Positions 1 to 6,970 are shown, counted from the stretch's first letter. The stretch: 14,926 bases of DNA from Ruminococcaceae bacterium UBA5450 (GCA_002424295.1 DIQY01000018.1:1592-16517), one strand, 5' to 3'. The notes: generated by a model not told the origin, from the letters alone. Made by a program: numbers and translations.

Positions 1-16
1 AAGGGAGAACAAATGC

Positions 17-1207
17 ATGAAAATTACTAAGGTGGAAGTATTTCGCCTTCCTACTGCGAACAGCAAAATGAATAGTCCGATTGGTTGCCGCATTCACACC
101 GATGCAGGAATCTGTGGTGATGGCGAAGCCGGCATGGCTTATGGTGTAGGTGGTTCCGCAGCCTTTGGAATGGTGTGTGACCTAGCGGAACTTGTTATTG
201 GCATGGACCCGCTGCAGACTGAACTTATCTGGGAAAGTCTGTATAAAAAAAGTTTCTGGGGGCAGAATGGTGGTCCAGTGGTATTCTCTGGGATAGCTGC
301 CATCGATGTTGCACTGTGGGATATCAAGGGCAAATATTTTAATGTTCCCGTCTATCAGCTTTTGGGGGGTAAGGTTCGCGATAAACTCCGTACCTATGCC
401 AGCCAATTACAGTTTGGTTGGGGTCAGGTTGGAGTGAGTGAGCACCTCTGGGCCGTCAAACCGGAGGATTATGCTCATAATGTGAAGCTGGCCATTGCGG
501 AAGGGTTCGACGCAGTCAAGATCGACTTTTTCGACCGGGACGAAGAGGGGAAGCCTTTAAACTTTTTGGATACTACCGGATTCCTCACGCCCGCTCAGCT
601 CAAGATGGTGGAAGCTCGAATGAAGGCTTCCCGGGAAGCTGCCGGTGACGGAGTGGATATCATTATGGAAAACCACTCCTATCCAGATGCTTTGGGCGCA
701 GTACAACTGGGCAGACTGGCCGAAAAGTATAATATCTTGGCATTTGAAGAGCCAAATACTCCTACTACTCAAACGGTCGAGTACATTTCCAAATACATCA
801 GTGTGCCGATTGCCAATGGCGAACGTCTTTTCTCACGCTGGCAGTATGCGGATTACTTTAAGCGCAATCTTCTGCAGTTGGCCCAGCCTGATATTGGAAA
901 TTGCGGCGGCATCAGTGAAGTAAAAAAGATTTGTGACATGGCGCATGCTTTTGACGTAGGTGTTCAGGTTCATGTGGCGGGCAGTCCTTTGGCTACCAAT
1001 GCGGCACTGCACCTGGAGTGTACCATCCCTAATTTTGTTATTCATGAGCACCACACCTGCAACCGGATGGATACCTGCCTAGGCCTCACAAAGTACAATC
1101 TTCAGCCTGAGAACGGGTACTTTACCGTTCCTGATCTGCCCGGTATCGGCAACGAATTCTTGCAGGAGGCAATTGACAAAGCAATTCTTTACAAAGTAGT
1201 AGAATGA
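17..1207 (+). CDS. Enolase-superfamily acid-sugar dehydratase-like enzyme (paralog 1)
   Basis: This 396-residue cytosolic enzyme has the mandelate racemase/muconate lactonizing fold: an N-terminal capping domain (about 1-115) and a TIM barrel (about 125-340). Family members abstract the alpha-proton of a carboxylate held on Mg2+, giving dehydration or racemisation. Visible active-site candidates are K168-I-D170 on the second barrel strand, E218-N-H220 on the third, E244/E245 in the FEEP motif, E269 in GER, H319 and E344. The run from GER through the QPD and GGIS motifs resembles galactonate dehydratase (DgoD), and the x-H third-strand motif fits the DgoD/mannonate dehydratase groups. The metal-ligand position holds Glu where Asp is usual. 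GGGAG nine bases before the ATG supports the start. A paralog lies at 2856-4061 and a permease between them. The substrate is not predictable; the family call is secure and the dehydratase role is an inference. Confidence 0.85.
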   Translation: MKITKVEVFRLPTANSKMNSPIGCRIHTDAGICGDGEAGMAYGVGGSAAFGMVCDLAELVIGMDPLQTELIWESLYKKSFWGQNGGPVVFSGIAAIDVALWDIKGKYFNVPVYQLLGGKVRDKLRTYASQLQFGWGQVGVSEHLWAVKPEDYAHNVKLAIAEGFDAVKIDFFDRDEEGKPLNFLDTTGFLTPAQLKMVEARMKASREAAGDGVDIIMENHSYPDALGAVQLGRLAEKYNILAFEEPNTPTTQTVEYISKYISVPIANGERLFSRWQYADYFKRNLLQLAQPDIGNCGGISEVKKICDMAHAFDVGVQVHVAGSPLATNAALHLECTIPNFVIHEHHTCNRMDTCLGLTKYNLQPENGYFTVPDLPGIGNEFLQEAIDKAILYKVVE

Positions 1208-1367
1208 TCTTTTAGTCTAGTCGGTCATTCTAATTCGAAGAGGAGGAGATAAATATTAGCCGTTAAATGAGAAGCGTGCCATTTTCGGCCTGTTAAATTT
1301 TGATGATTTTCTCTAGCAACCATAAGGATACCGTTTAATTTAAAGAGAAAGCGAGGAAGTCTTTACT
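1208..1367 (+). other. Intergenic leader before the permease with an orphan ribosome binding site
   Basis: These 160 bases hold no convincing gene. A near-perfect Shine-Dalgarno stretch (AGGAGGAG, 1241-1248) is not followed by ATG, GTG or TTG at usable spacing. An ATT at 1255 would read only four codons before TAA, and the next ATG (1267) gives a 9-codon ORF ending at 1296. Downstream, TTAAATT (1293-1299) and TTTCTCT (1308-1314) can pair with AATTTAA (1337-1343) and AGAGAAA (1344-1350), the last sitting just before the permease ribosome binding site. An 8-bp inverted repeat (1200-1207 with 1225-1232) overlaps the stop codon of the first gene and has no T tract, so it is not a typical terminator. 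Confidence 0.4.
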
Positions 1368-2795
1368 ATGGCAATTAAAGTAATTAAAGAGCCAGCACCA
1401 AAGCCTGGAACTCTCGGAAGAACAGAACTCTATGCATTAGCCGTCGGGCAGGTTATTGGTGCAGGTGTCATCACTCTTATTGTCCCAGCAATCAAAATGA
1501 CTGGTTATTCTGCTTGGCTTGCCTACTTAATAGCTATCATCATGGGCTTTATTATGGTTTTACCCTATATTTTTGTCTCGTCGGCTCTCCGACTAGGCGG
1601 CGGCAACTATTCTATGCTGTGTGAACTTGCCGGTCCGACCACTTCCGGAATTTTTGCATTTTCCTATCTAACGCAATGCCTATCATTGTCCCTGTTCGGC
1701 ACCGCGGCCGCTGCATACCTAGGTGACGTTATCCCCGCCTTGGGTGGCATAACTTCCCGTATCATTGTAGGAGTTGTTTTGCTAACCATTTTCTTTATTG
1801 TGAACCTGTTAGGTGTGGATATAATGGCACATGCTCAAAAGTTAATGACGTGGCTGCTCATTGCTGCCCTACTTCTTTTTGCAATTGTGGGTATTTTCAA
1901 AATGAAGCTGCCAATCTTTAACTTTGCCGATTCCAATTTCCTGATCAACGGCTGGGGAATTACCTTTGACAAGGGCCAGATATCCGGCGGATTCACCGGC
2001 GCTGTTTTGCTGTTTGTGTACTCCTGCCAGGGATATTACATGACCATTGCTTATGGTCGTGATGCCAAAAATGCCAAACGGGATATTCCCGCAGCCATGC
2101 TGATGACCGTCCCCACTTTAATTCTCCTTTATGTGGGCGTGGCCATGGCCGGCGTTGGTGTTATGAATGTGAGTGAATATGGAAATTCAACCACTTTGGT
2201 TTTTGCAGCGCAGCGTATTTTCCCCACCTGGCTGTTTTACTTCTTCATTATCGGCGGGCCCATTATGGCGTTGCTATCTACCTTAAATTCCAGTTTTGCT
2301 TATAATGCCATCACGATCGGCCAGTCCTGCGACGACGGTTGGCTTCCTGCCACTTTTGGGAAAAAGAATGCTAAAGGGTCTCGCATTTTCATTCTGGCCT
2401 TTATGTATATCTTGGGTATTATTCCCATTGTTTTTAATCTGTCCATTACCGTCATCACTAATATGGTACAGATCTTTACCTCTTTTTTCGCCTTCCTGAA
2501 TTTTGTAGCGATAATCAGACTGCCCAAAAAGTATCCTGAAGCATGGGGTAAATGTCGTCTTCATGTGTCCAACGGTTTTTATTACACCATCTGCGTTTTG
2601 TCTTTGGTCGGAGCCATTGTGGTATTTTGGAAATCCTGCCTGTCCATGACCCCTGCCTTAGCGATTGCAAATGTAGCAGCACTTCTGGTCACAGCAGCCA
2701 TTGGAGTCTGGCGCGCCAAACGCGGCAATATCGAAATTCATACTTCCGTGTGGGACAAAGATCCGGGGGAAGAAGACGCACCTACCACAAAATAA
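1368..2795 (+). CDS. APC-superfamily permease (amino acid/organic acid transporter)
   Basis: This 475-residue integral membrane protein should import the substrate handled by the flanking enolase-superfamily enzymes. It shows about twelve hydrophobic segments. The glycine-rich first helix has GQVIGAGVITL (27-37), the unwound substrate-binding signature of the amino acid-polyamine-organocation family. The cytoplasmic loop motif YGRDAKN followed by RDIPAAM (about 229-244) matches the conserved APC loop with its I-P-x-A element. Length is normal for the family (about 450-500). The start is set by GAGGAAG eight bases before the ATG. No terminator is visible between it and the next gene (60-base gap), so the two are probably co-transcribed. 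An APC carrier rather than a sugar-acid MFS or TRAP transporter hints that the substrate carries an amino or amide group. That is inference; the specificity is unknown. Confidence 0.85.
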   Translation: MAIKVIKEPAPKPGTLGRTELYALAVGQVIGAGVITLIVPAIKMTGYSAWLAYLIAIIMGFIMVLPYIFVSSALRLGGGNYSMLCELAGPTTSGIFAFSYLTQCLSLSLFGTAAAAYLGDVIPALGGITSRIIVGVVLLTIFFIVNLLGVDIMAHAQKLMTWLLIAALLLFAIVGIFKMKLPIFNFADSNFLINGWGITFDKGQISGGFTGAVLLFVYSCQGYYMTIAYGRDAKNAKRDIPAAMLMTVPTLILLYVGVAMAGVGVMNVSEYGNSTTLVFAAQRIFPTWLFYFFIIGGPIMALLSTLNSSFAYNAITIGQSCDDGWLPATFGKKNAKGSRIFILAFMYILGIIPIVFNLSITVITNMVQIFTSFFAFLNFVAIIRLPKKYPEAWGKCRLHVSNGFYYTICVLSLVGAIVVFWKSCLSMTPALAIANVAALLVTAAIGVWRAKRGNIEIHTSVWDKDPGEEDAPTTK

Positions 2796-2855
2796 GCAGT
2801 TCTCTTAAAAAGTTTTTCATAAAACAACCATAGTAAAAGAAAGGAGCAACTATTC

Positions 2856-4061
2856 ATGAAAATTACAAGTGTAGAATGTTACCTTGGTGACGGCGCTATT
2901 GGCGGTTTTGTTACTATCAAGGTCAACACAGACGAAGGAATCAGCGGATCTGGTGAGGCTGGTTTAGCTTATGGCAACTGCTCTGAGGCGGCCTTTGGTC
3001 AGTGTCAGGACTTTGCTAAGTTGGTTATTGGTATGGATCCCTTTGATACCGAAAAGATTTGGGAACACCTTCACCGCCATACGTTTTGGGGCATGGGCGG
3101 CGGCGTAGTCGTCACCTCTGCAATAGCGGCTATCGACACTGCCTGCTGGGATATCAAAGGCAAAGCTTTGAATTTGCCTGTCTATAAGCTGCTCGGCGGT
3201 AAGACTAACGACAAACTTCGTGCTTATGCATCCCAGCTTCAGTTTGGCTGGCGGAAACTTATAGAGAAGAATGATTCTTTAACCTTGCTGTACGACCCAA
3301 AAGACTACTACGATGTAGTTAAGGACGCTATGGCCGAGGGCTATGACGCTGTTAAGATCGACCCTGTTTTCGCTCCTTGCGAAAAGAAGGACTTTGGCGA
3401 AGTATTTGCTACCCAAGGCAATCAAATTCGCGGTTGCTATAGGGAACATGACCTGAAGCGCTCCGTAGAACGTATCGCCGCAGCTCGTGAGGCTGGTGGT
3501 GATGATCTGGACATCATTATCGAAATTCATTCTCTGCTGGATACCAACACCGCCTCTATTTTAGGCAAGGCTCTGCAGCCCTATCGTATCATGTACTTTG
3601 AGGAACCCACTATGCCCTGCAATCCCACGCTCTTCAAACATATCCAGGAACGCAGTGGTCTGCCTCTTGCTACCGGCGAACGCAGCTACACTCGCTGGGG
3701 ATTCCGTCAGTTCTTTGAGGATCGTACTCTCGATGTGATCCAGCCTGATCTATGCAACACCGGTGGAATCACCGAGACAAAGAAAATCAGCGATATGGCT
3801 CAGGTTTACGATATGGGTGTGCAGATTCACGTCTGCGGTGGCCCTATTGCTACTGCGGCTGCTCTGCAGGTGGAGGCTACTATCCCCAACTTCGTCATTC
3901 ACGAGGAGCATAATGCCAATCTGCTGACCAAGTTTAAGAATGCCGGCAAGTACTACTATGCGCCTAAGAATGGTTTCTATGAAATTCCAGAGCTTCCGGG
4001 CATTGGTCAGGAAATGAGCGAGGAGTACATGGCCAAGGCCAAGAAGGTTGTTATTAAATAA
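2856..4061 (+). CDS. Enolase-superfamily acid-sugar dehydratase-like enzyme (paralog 2)
   Basis: This 401-residue paralog of the enzyme at 17-1207 has the same capping domain plus TIM-barrel layout. Long stretches are shared, for example LVIGMDP, WDIKGK and YASQLQFGW. Candidate catalytic and metal residues align: K167-I-D169, E223-I-H225, E249/E250 in FEEP, E275 in GER, H325 and E350. Relative to paralog 1 it has a longer loop after the KID strand (about 170-200) and another loop at about 135-148. These lie where substrate-gating segments sit in this superfamily, so the two may act on epimers or successive intermediates. AAAGGAG nine bases before the ATG fixes the start. It follows the permease closely and is ended by a strong terminator at 4102-4136. 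The family is certain; the reaction is inferred. Confidence 0.85.
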   Translation: MKITSVECYLGDGAIGGFVTIKVNTDEGISGSGEAGLAYGNCSEAAFGQCQDFAKLVIGMDPFDTEKIWEHLHRHTFWGMGGGVVVTSAIAAIDTACWDIKGKALNLPVYKLLGGKTNDKLRAYASQLQFGWRKLIEKNDSLTLLYDPKDYYDVVKDAMAEGYDAVKIDPVFAPCEKKDFGEVFATQGNQIRGCYREHDLKRSVERIAAAREAGGDDLDIIIEIHSLLDTNTASILGKALQPYRIMYFEEPTMPCNPTLFKHIQERSGLPLATGERSYTRWGFRQFFEDRTLDVIQPDLCNTGGITETKKISDMAQVYDMGVQIHVCGGPIATAAALQVEATIPNFVIHEEHNANLLTKFKNAGKYYYAPKNGFYEIPELPGIGQEMSEEYMAKAKKVVIK

Positions 4062-4101
4062 CTTGGGTATGCCTTTAATGTGATTATATTTTTTTCGTAG
4101 G

Positions 4102-4136
4102 CAGCCATCTTCCAGCCGGAAGGTGGCTGTTTTTTT
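4102..4136 (+). terminator. Rho-independent terminator of the enolase/permease cluster
   Basis: A 12-bp stem (4102-4113 with 4118-4129, one G-T wobble), a four-base loop and a run of seven T follow the second enolase-superfamily gene by about 40 bases. Confidence 0.93.
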
Positions 4137-4174
4137 ATTGCTAAATTTTTGAAAAATATTCGACATTAAAAAAG

Positions 4175-4204
4175 TGTGCATTATTTTTAGAAAAGGGTTA
4201 TAAT
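4175..4204 (+). promoter_or_regulatory. Possible sigma-A promoter of the GntR-family gene
   Basis: A perfect -10 hexamer TATAAT lies at 4199-4204, 35 bases before the start codon. The best -35 candidate at 18-bp spacing is TGTGCA (4175-4180), which matches the consensus poorly, so this promoter may be weak or activator dependent. An AT-rich imperfect dyad around 4210-4229, between the -10 box and the ribosome binding site, is a candidate autoregulatory operator. The preceding terminator argues that the gene needs its own promoter. Confidence 0.4.
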
Positions 4205-4239
4205 TAAAATAAAATATTGAATAATTTTAGGTGAATAGT

Positions 4240-5097
4240 ATGGAAAAAGAATCCCTCGGTAGGTTTCCTCAGCGAAAAATGAAAATAAGTCGCATTTCTC
4301 TTGTAGATCAGGTTTGCGCGTCTATCAAGCAGGATATTGTGGATGGTATCTGGAAAGCAGGAGACAAACTTCCTTCAGAGTCTGATTTTGCTGATGCCTT
4401 CGGTGTCAATCGTTTAAGCGTGCGTATGGCTCTGCAGAAGCTTAGTACCCTTGGCATTATTGAGACTCGGGTAGGTGAGGGATCATTTGTGCGGGACTTT
4501 TCCCTCAAGCCGATGCTTAGTGAGATATCTGTCTTTTATGAAAGCAAGGATCGTTATAATGATGTGCAGCAACTGCGCAGTCTGTTGGAATATGAGTGTA
4601 TGCGTTTGGCGATACTCTCGGCCACCGATGCGGAGAAAGAGGAGTTGCATAATGCCCTTATTCATTACAATGACCTTGCGCTGAAATATAATTTAGATGT
4701 GGACAATGAAGATGCGCTGAAACGCCTAGTAGATGCAGACTTTAACTTCCACTACAAAATAATAAAAATGAGCCACAATAGGCTGTATAAAGATGTTTAC
4801 TTTATGGTGCAGCAACTGATTCGCAGCCATATTACTCAGTTGGTCAGAGCCCGTGCCCATCGCCGGGCCGAGGCCGGTCTCCCTCCATTGGGAGAAAGCG
4901 ATACCCACAATAAAATCTATAAATGTATTATCGATTCTGATGTCACTTTGCTTCGGCAGATTACGGACGAATTGCTTGGTATCAAACCAGTTGAGGGAAT
5001 GGATGTCTTTAACGGGCAAAGCTGCGCTACGGAGAAAGAACATTCCCAAACAAATCAAGACCACGATCATGATGATAGCGCGACAAAAAACAGTTAA
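4240..5097 (+). CDS. GntR-family transcriptional regulator, FadR/FCD subfamily
   Basis: This 285-residue DNA-binding regulator probably senses the substrate or product of the upstream enolase/permease cluster. The N-terminal GntR winged helix spans about 18-86, with the family motif KLPSESDFAD and a recognition helix near VNRLSVRMAL, then the wing GEGSFV. The C-terminal helical FCD effector domain spans about 105-245 and keeps putative metal-binding residues D167 and H171 (DFNFH), H197 and H223, which in this subfamily bind a metal that coordinates carboxylate ligands. The tail (about 260-285) is polar and His/Asp rich (DHDHDD). The ATG at 4240 is preferred over the GTG at 4231 because AGGTG lies six bases before it and overlaps the GTG. 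FadR-type regulators commonly control neighbouring sugar-acid genes, usually as repressors released by ligand; that role is inferred. Confidence 0.9.
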   Translation: MEKESLGRFPQRKMKISRISLVDQVCASIKQDIVDGIWKAGDKLPSESDFADAFGVNRLSVRMALQKLSTLGIIETRVGEGSFVRDFSLKPMLSEISVFYESKDRYNDVQQLRSLLEYECMRLAILSATDAEKEELHNALIHYNDLALKYNLDVDNEDALKRLVDADFNFHYKIIKMSHNRLYKDVYFMVQQLIRSHITQLVRARAHRRAEAGLPPLGESDTHNKIYKCIIDSDVTLLRQITDELLGIKPVEGMDVFNGQSCATEKEHSQTNQDHDHDDSATKNS

Positions 5098-5122
5098 CAA
5101 AGCTTTTTACTTATATCTAATG

Positions 5123-5155
5123 AAAGGCCGAAGATTTTGAATCGTCGGCCTTTTG
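5123..5155 (+). terminator. Rho-independent terminator after the GntR-family gene
   Basis: A 9-bp stem AAAGGCCGA/TCGGCCTTT (5123-5131 with 5145-5153), extended inward by GAT/ATC across one mismatch, is followed by TTTT. It lies 25 bases after the stop codon. Confidence 0.85.
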
Positions 5156-5453
5156 CTTTATCCTTTTATTGGGGCATCTATTTCATGTGTCCTTGAACCA
5201 ACCCTACCATTGCGGCTACAAAAAAATAAATGTTTCTTCTGATGCTAGGAATGTACTGTTTGCAACATCAACATTTGTTTTGTAAACATTCAAAAAAACT
5301 TTGAATCCGTGTTTTTTTACCACCATATAGTAATAAGTTTGTTGTGAGCAGATTGTGAGAGTTGATCTCAATATATAAAAAGCCCTGAGATTTTTAATAC
5401 TTCATGTTTAGTTGCGATAGGGGAAATCTCCGGCTAAAAGTCCTTAAAATAAA
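5156..5453. other. Non-coding AT-rich gap between convergent units
   Basis: No gene is supported here on either strand. The segment contains T and A runs, a short hairpin ATTCAAA/TTTGAAT (5288-5306) followed by GT and seven T (a weak plus-strand terminator candidate), and dispersed TGAGA/TCTCA elements (5344-5391). No ribosome binding site paired with a reading frame was seen. It may simply be a spacer between the GntR unit and the convergent hypothetical operon. Confidence 0.6.
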
Positions 5454-5491
5454 GGATACCGCCATTGCATTTAACAGAAATGGCGGTATCC
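5442..5491 (-). terminator. Rho-independent terminator of the hypothetical two-gene operon
   Basis: A perfect 13-bp stem, GGATACCGCCATT paired with AATGGCGGTATCC (5454-5466 with 5479-5491), has a 12-base loop. On the minus strand it is followed by the T-rich stretch TTTATTTT. It lies 77 bases after the stop codon of the minus-strand gene ending at 5569. The T tract is broken by one A and the loop is long, but the stem is strong. Confidence 0.75.
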
Positions 5492-5568
5492 CGATTCAGT
5501 TCTTGATTATTTCTTCCTATTTAACGGATAGCACTTCATTTTGCAATAAAGCCGATTGCGATACTTTT

Positions 5569-6393
5569 TCAGCAGCAGTCGCAGCTGCTATCCTGACAAA
5601 CATATTCTGGTGTACCCATAATTTGAATGTCCTGATCGATTCCAAGTTTATCGATGATGTCTTCAGACAGCGAGAAGTTAACCATTGTGGTCCAGATGGT
5701 GGTAGTCGCACCAGCCTCAGCCAGATATTGGTCAAGTACATCTACTTGGTAAGTCAGGTTTCTCAGTACGATATAAGACTGCAGGGTCGGGTCATTCAGT
5801 TCACATTTCCGCAGAGGTGCGCTGAAACTGGTCAGAGGAATCGTAACCGTGTATTCAAAGTTAGCGTATGCAGTTGAAGTTGCATTATATTTAATGACAA
5901 ACTGCTCATAAGGTTGTGTTACGCTTTGATGCTGAATGATAGGTGCGCCGGTGGTCGGATCAAGTACGGTTGGGCCAACAAATGCTTTTGTGGAGGCGGT
6001 GTACTTCGTAAAGGCGGCAAGGTCTCTTGGAAGTGTCAGCACATCAAAAGTATTATCCTCGTATTCCACGACTAAAACCAGTTCAAAATTAAGGGCTACC
6101 CTTGACTTCTGTGTGCAAAGAATAGTGTTTCCTGGGTCTTGGTCAAGGATTCGTTTGCAGAGTTTCACACATTTTACAGGAGATCCCGTACTTGGATTAG
6201 GGGACTCAGTGCTTGCCACTGCGCCGTGGTTGATTATATAGAGCGTTAATGGAGCTTTTGTTCCCAAAGGTTTAGGGGGAGTATCGCTGGAATAATTTTC
6301 TTGAAAGACTTCCTGTGTCTGGAGCAGTTCGGATTTCGCCAGAACTCTTCGGACATAAATATCAAGTGGCTCTTGAGCTACGACAGTACTCAT
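5569..6393 (-). CDS. Hypothetical Ser/Thr-rich protein with cysteine-rich C-terminus
   Basis: This 274-residue protein is not recognised. It has no clear signal peptide or membrane segment. Composition is rich in Thr, Ser, Val and Pro with alternating hydrophobic residues, which suggests mostly beta structure. It has eight cysteines: two in KCVKLCK (near 80), one in ILCT, one in RKCEL, and four in the last nine residues (CQDSSCDCC). A terminal Cys cluster could bind metal or crosslink the protein, as in some spore-coat or surface proteins; that is speculation. The start at 6393 is chosen over an in-frame ATG at 6456 because AGGAGTG lies about nine bases before it and the 21 extra residues look non-conserved (MIYIENDVSF). 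It follows the coiled-coil gene by 70 bases on the same strand and is ended by the 5454-5491 hairpin. Confidence 0.75.
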   Translation of the reverse strand: MSTVVAQEPLDIYVRRVLAKSELLQTQEVFQENYSSDTPPKPLGTKAPLTLYIINHGAVASTESPNPSTGSPVKCVKLCKRILDQDPGNTILCTQKSRVALNFELVLVVEYEDNTFDVLTLPRDLAAFTKYTASTKAFVGPTVLDPTTGAPIIQHQSVTQPYEQFVIKYNATSTAYANFEYTVTIPLTSFSAPLRKCELNDPTLQSYIVLRNLTYQVDVLDQYLAEAGATTTIWTTMVNFSLSEDIIDKLGIDQDIQIMGTPEYVCQDSSCDCC

Positions 6394-6463
6394 GAAGTTT
6401 TCACTCCTAAATTTAAGATTGAAAATGAAGGATACATCATTTTCTATGTATATCATATGTGAG

Positions 6464-6898
6464 TTAGAACTTAATGTGCAAGATGTGTTGACTAAATATT
6501 AGGAAACGTCCGAATAAACGACACAATTTGGCAAATAAAGCAGAAATAAAATGATGCTGATTCGAATTGCTTTTTGGGGAATTTAAAACTTTTTTAGGAG
6601 CGATAGTTTCCTTTTTCTCCAAGAGAGCAAACAGATCATCTATTGCTTTTTCTTGATCCGAAAGCATGAGATTCAATGTATTGATATCAGTGCTTATTTC
6701 AGCTAATTTTTTCAAAATATCATTTTCTTCGCATGTCTCATTTTTTTCTACGGACTTTTCAATACTTTCACATTCTTTTTTTGTTTTTTCAACATTAGGA
6801 GGACTGACTACGCTAGGATCCTCTTCTTTCATCAAAGGTTGCCAACTACTTTTGTAATTCGAGTTTTTACAAAACTCATCCATACCATACTCATCCAT
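6464..6898 (-). CDS. Hypothetical small acidic protein with predicted coiled coil
   Basis: This 144-residue protein of unknown function has a charged, Glu/Lys-rich N-terminal half and a heptad-like hydrophobic pattern from about 58 to 96 (LKKLAEISTDIN, LNLMLSDQEKAI, LFALLEKKE) that suggests a short coiled coil and oligomerisation. The C-terminal 30 residues turn hydrophobic and basic (FAKLCRLFGRFLIF) and could form an amphipathic membrane-contacting helix. The ATG at 6898 is preceded by GGAAGGTGATGAT, a good ribosome binding site. A tandem ATGGATGAG repeat puts a second in-frame Met five residues in, but the first is better placed. It probably shares a transcript with the gene ending at 5569. 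The coding sequence is visibly more AT-rich than the peptidase operon next door. Confidence 0.65.
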   Translation of the reverse strand: MDEYGMDEFCKNSNYKSSWQPLMKEEDPSVVSPPNVEKTKKECESIEKSVEKNETCEENDILKKLAEISTDINTLNLMLSDQEKAIDDLFALLEKKETIAPKKVLNSPKSNSNQHHFISALFAKLCRLFGRFLIFSQHILHIKF

Positions 6899-6922
6899 AT
6901 CATCACCTTCCCTGCAAATACT

Positions 6923-6970
6923 TATGTAAAAGTAAAATTTTATATTAATTTCTCATTACACTTTTACATA
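6923..6970. repeat. Perfect 11-bp inverted repeat upstream of the hypothetical operon
   Basis: TATGTAAAAGT (6923-6933) is mirrored exactly by ACTTTTACATA (6960-6970) around a 26-base AT-rich centre. It lies 25-72 bases before the start codon of the coiled-coil gene, within the expected promoter or leader region. It could be a two-site operator or a leader hairpin. No clear sigma-A promoter was found in the same stretch. Confidence 0.6.

Noticed and set aside
1200..1232. 8-bp inverted repeat at the end of the first gene as a terminator
   Set aside because: It has a 17-base loop, overlaps the stop codon and has no T tract; an mRNA-stability or operator role cannot be excluded.
3750..4181. 143-codon open frame on the minus strand
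   Set aside because: It overlaps the 3' end of the second enolase-superfamily gene and spans its terminator; the translation is a shadow of that gene.
4726..5100. 124-codon minus-strand frame with a hydrophobic start
   Set aside because: It is antisense to the conserved FCD domain of the GntR regulator and has no ribosome binding site.
5288..5317. Short hairpin plus T run as a second terminator for the GntR gene
   Set aside because: The 7-bp stem is AT-rich and weak, and a strong terminator already exists at 5123-5155.
5344..5391. Repeated TGAGA/TCTCA words as a repeat array
   Set aside because: They are short and irregularly spaced with no conserved unit or spacer; there is no CRISPR or iteron pattern.
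5404..5877. 157-codon open frame on the plus strand
   Set aside because: Most of it is antisense to the better-supported minus-strand gene 5569-6393, it runs through the 5454-5491 terminator hairpin, has no good ribosome binding site, and its translation lacks protein-like patterning.
6883..6898. Second ATGGATGAG as the true start of the coiled-coil protein
   Set aside because: The ribosome binding site is correctly spaced for the first ATG; the short tandem duplication only repeats Met-Asp-Glu.
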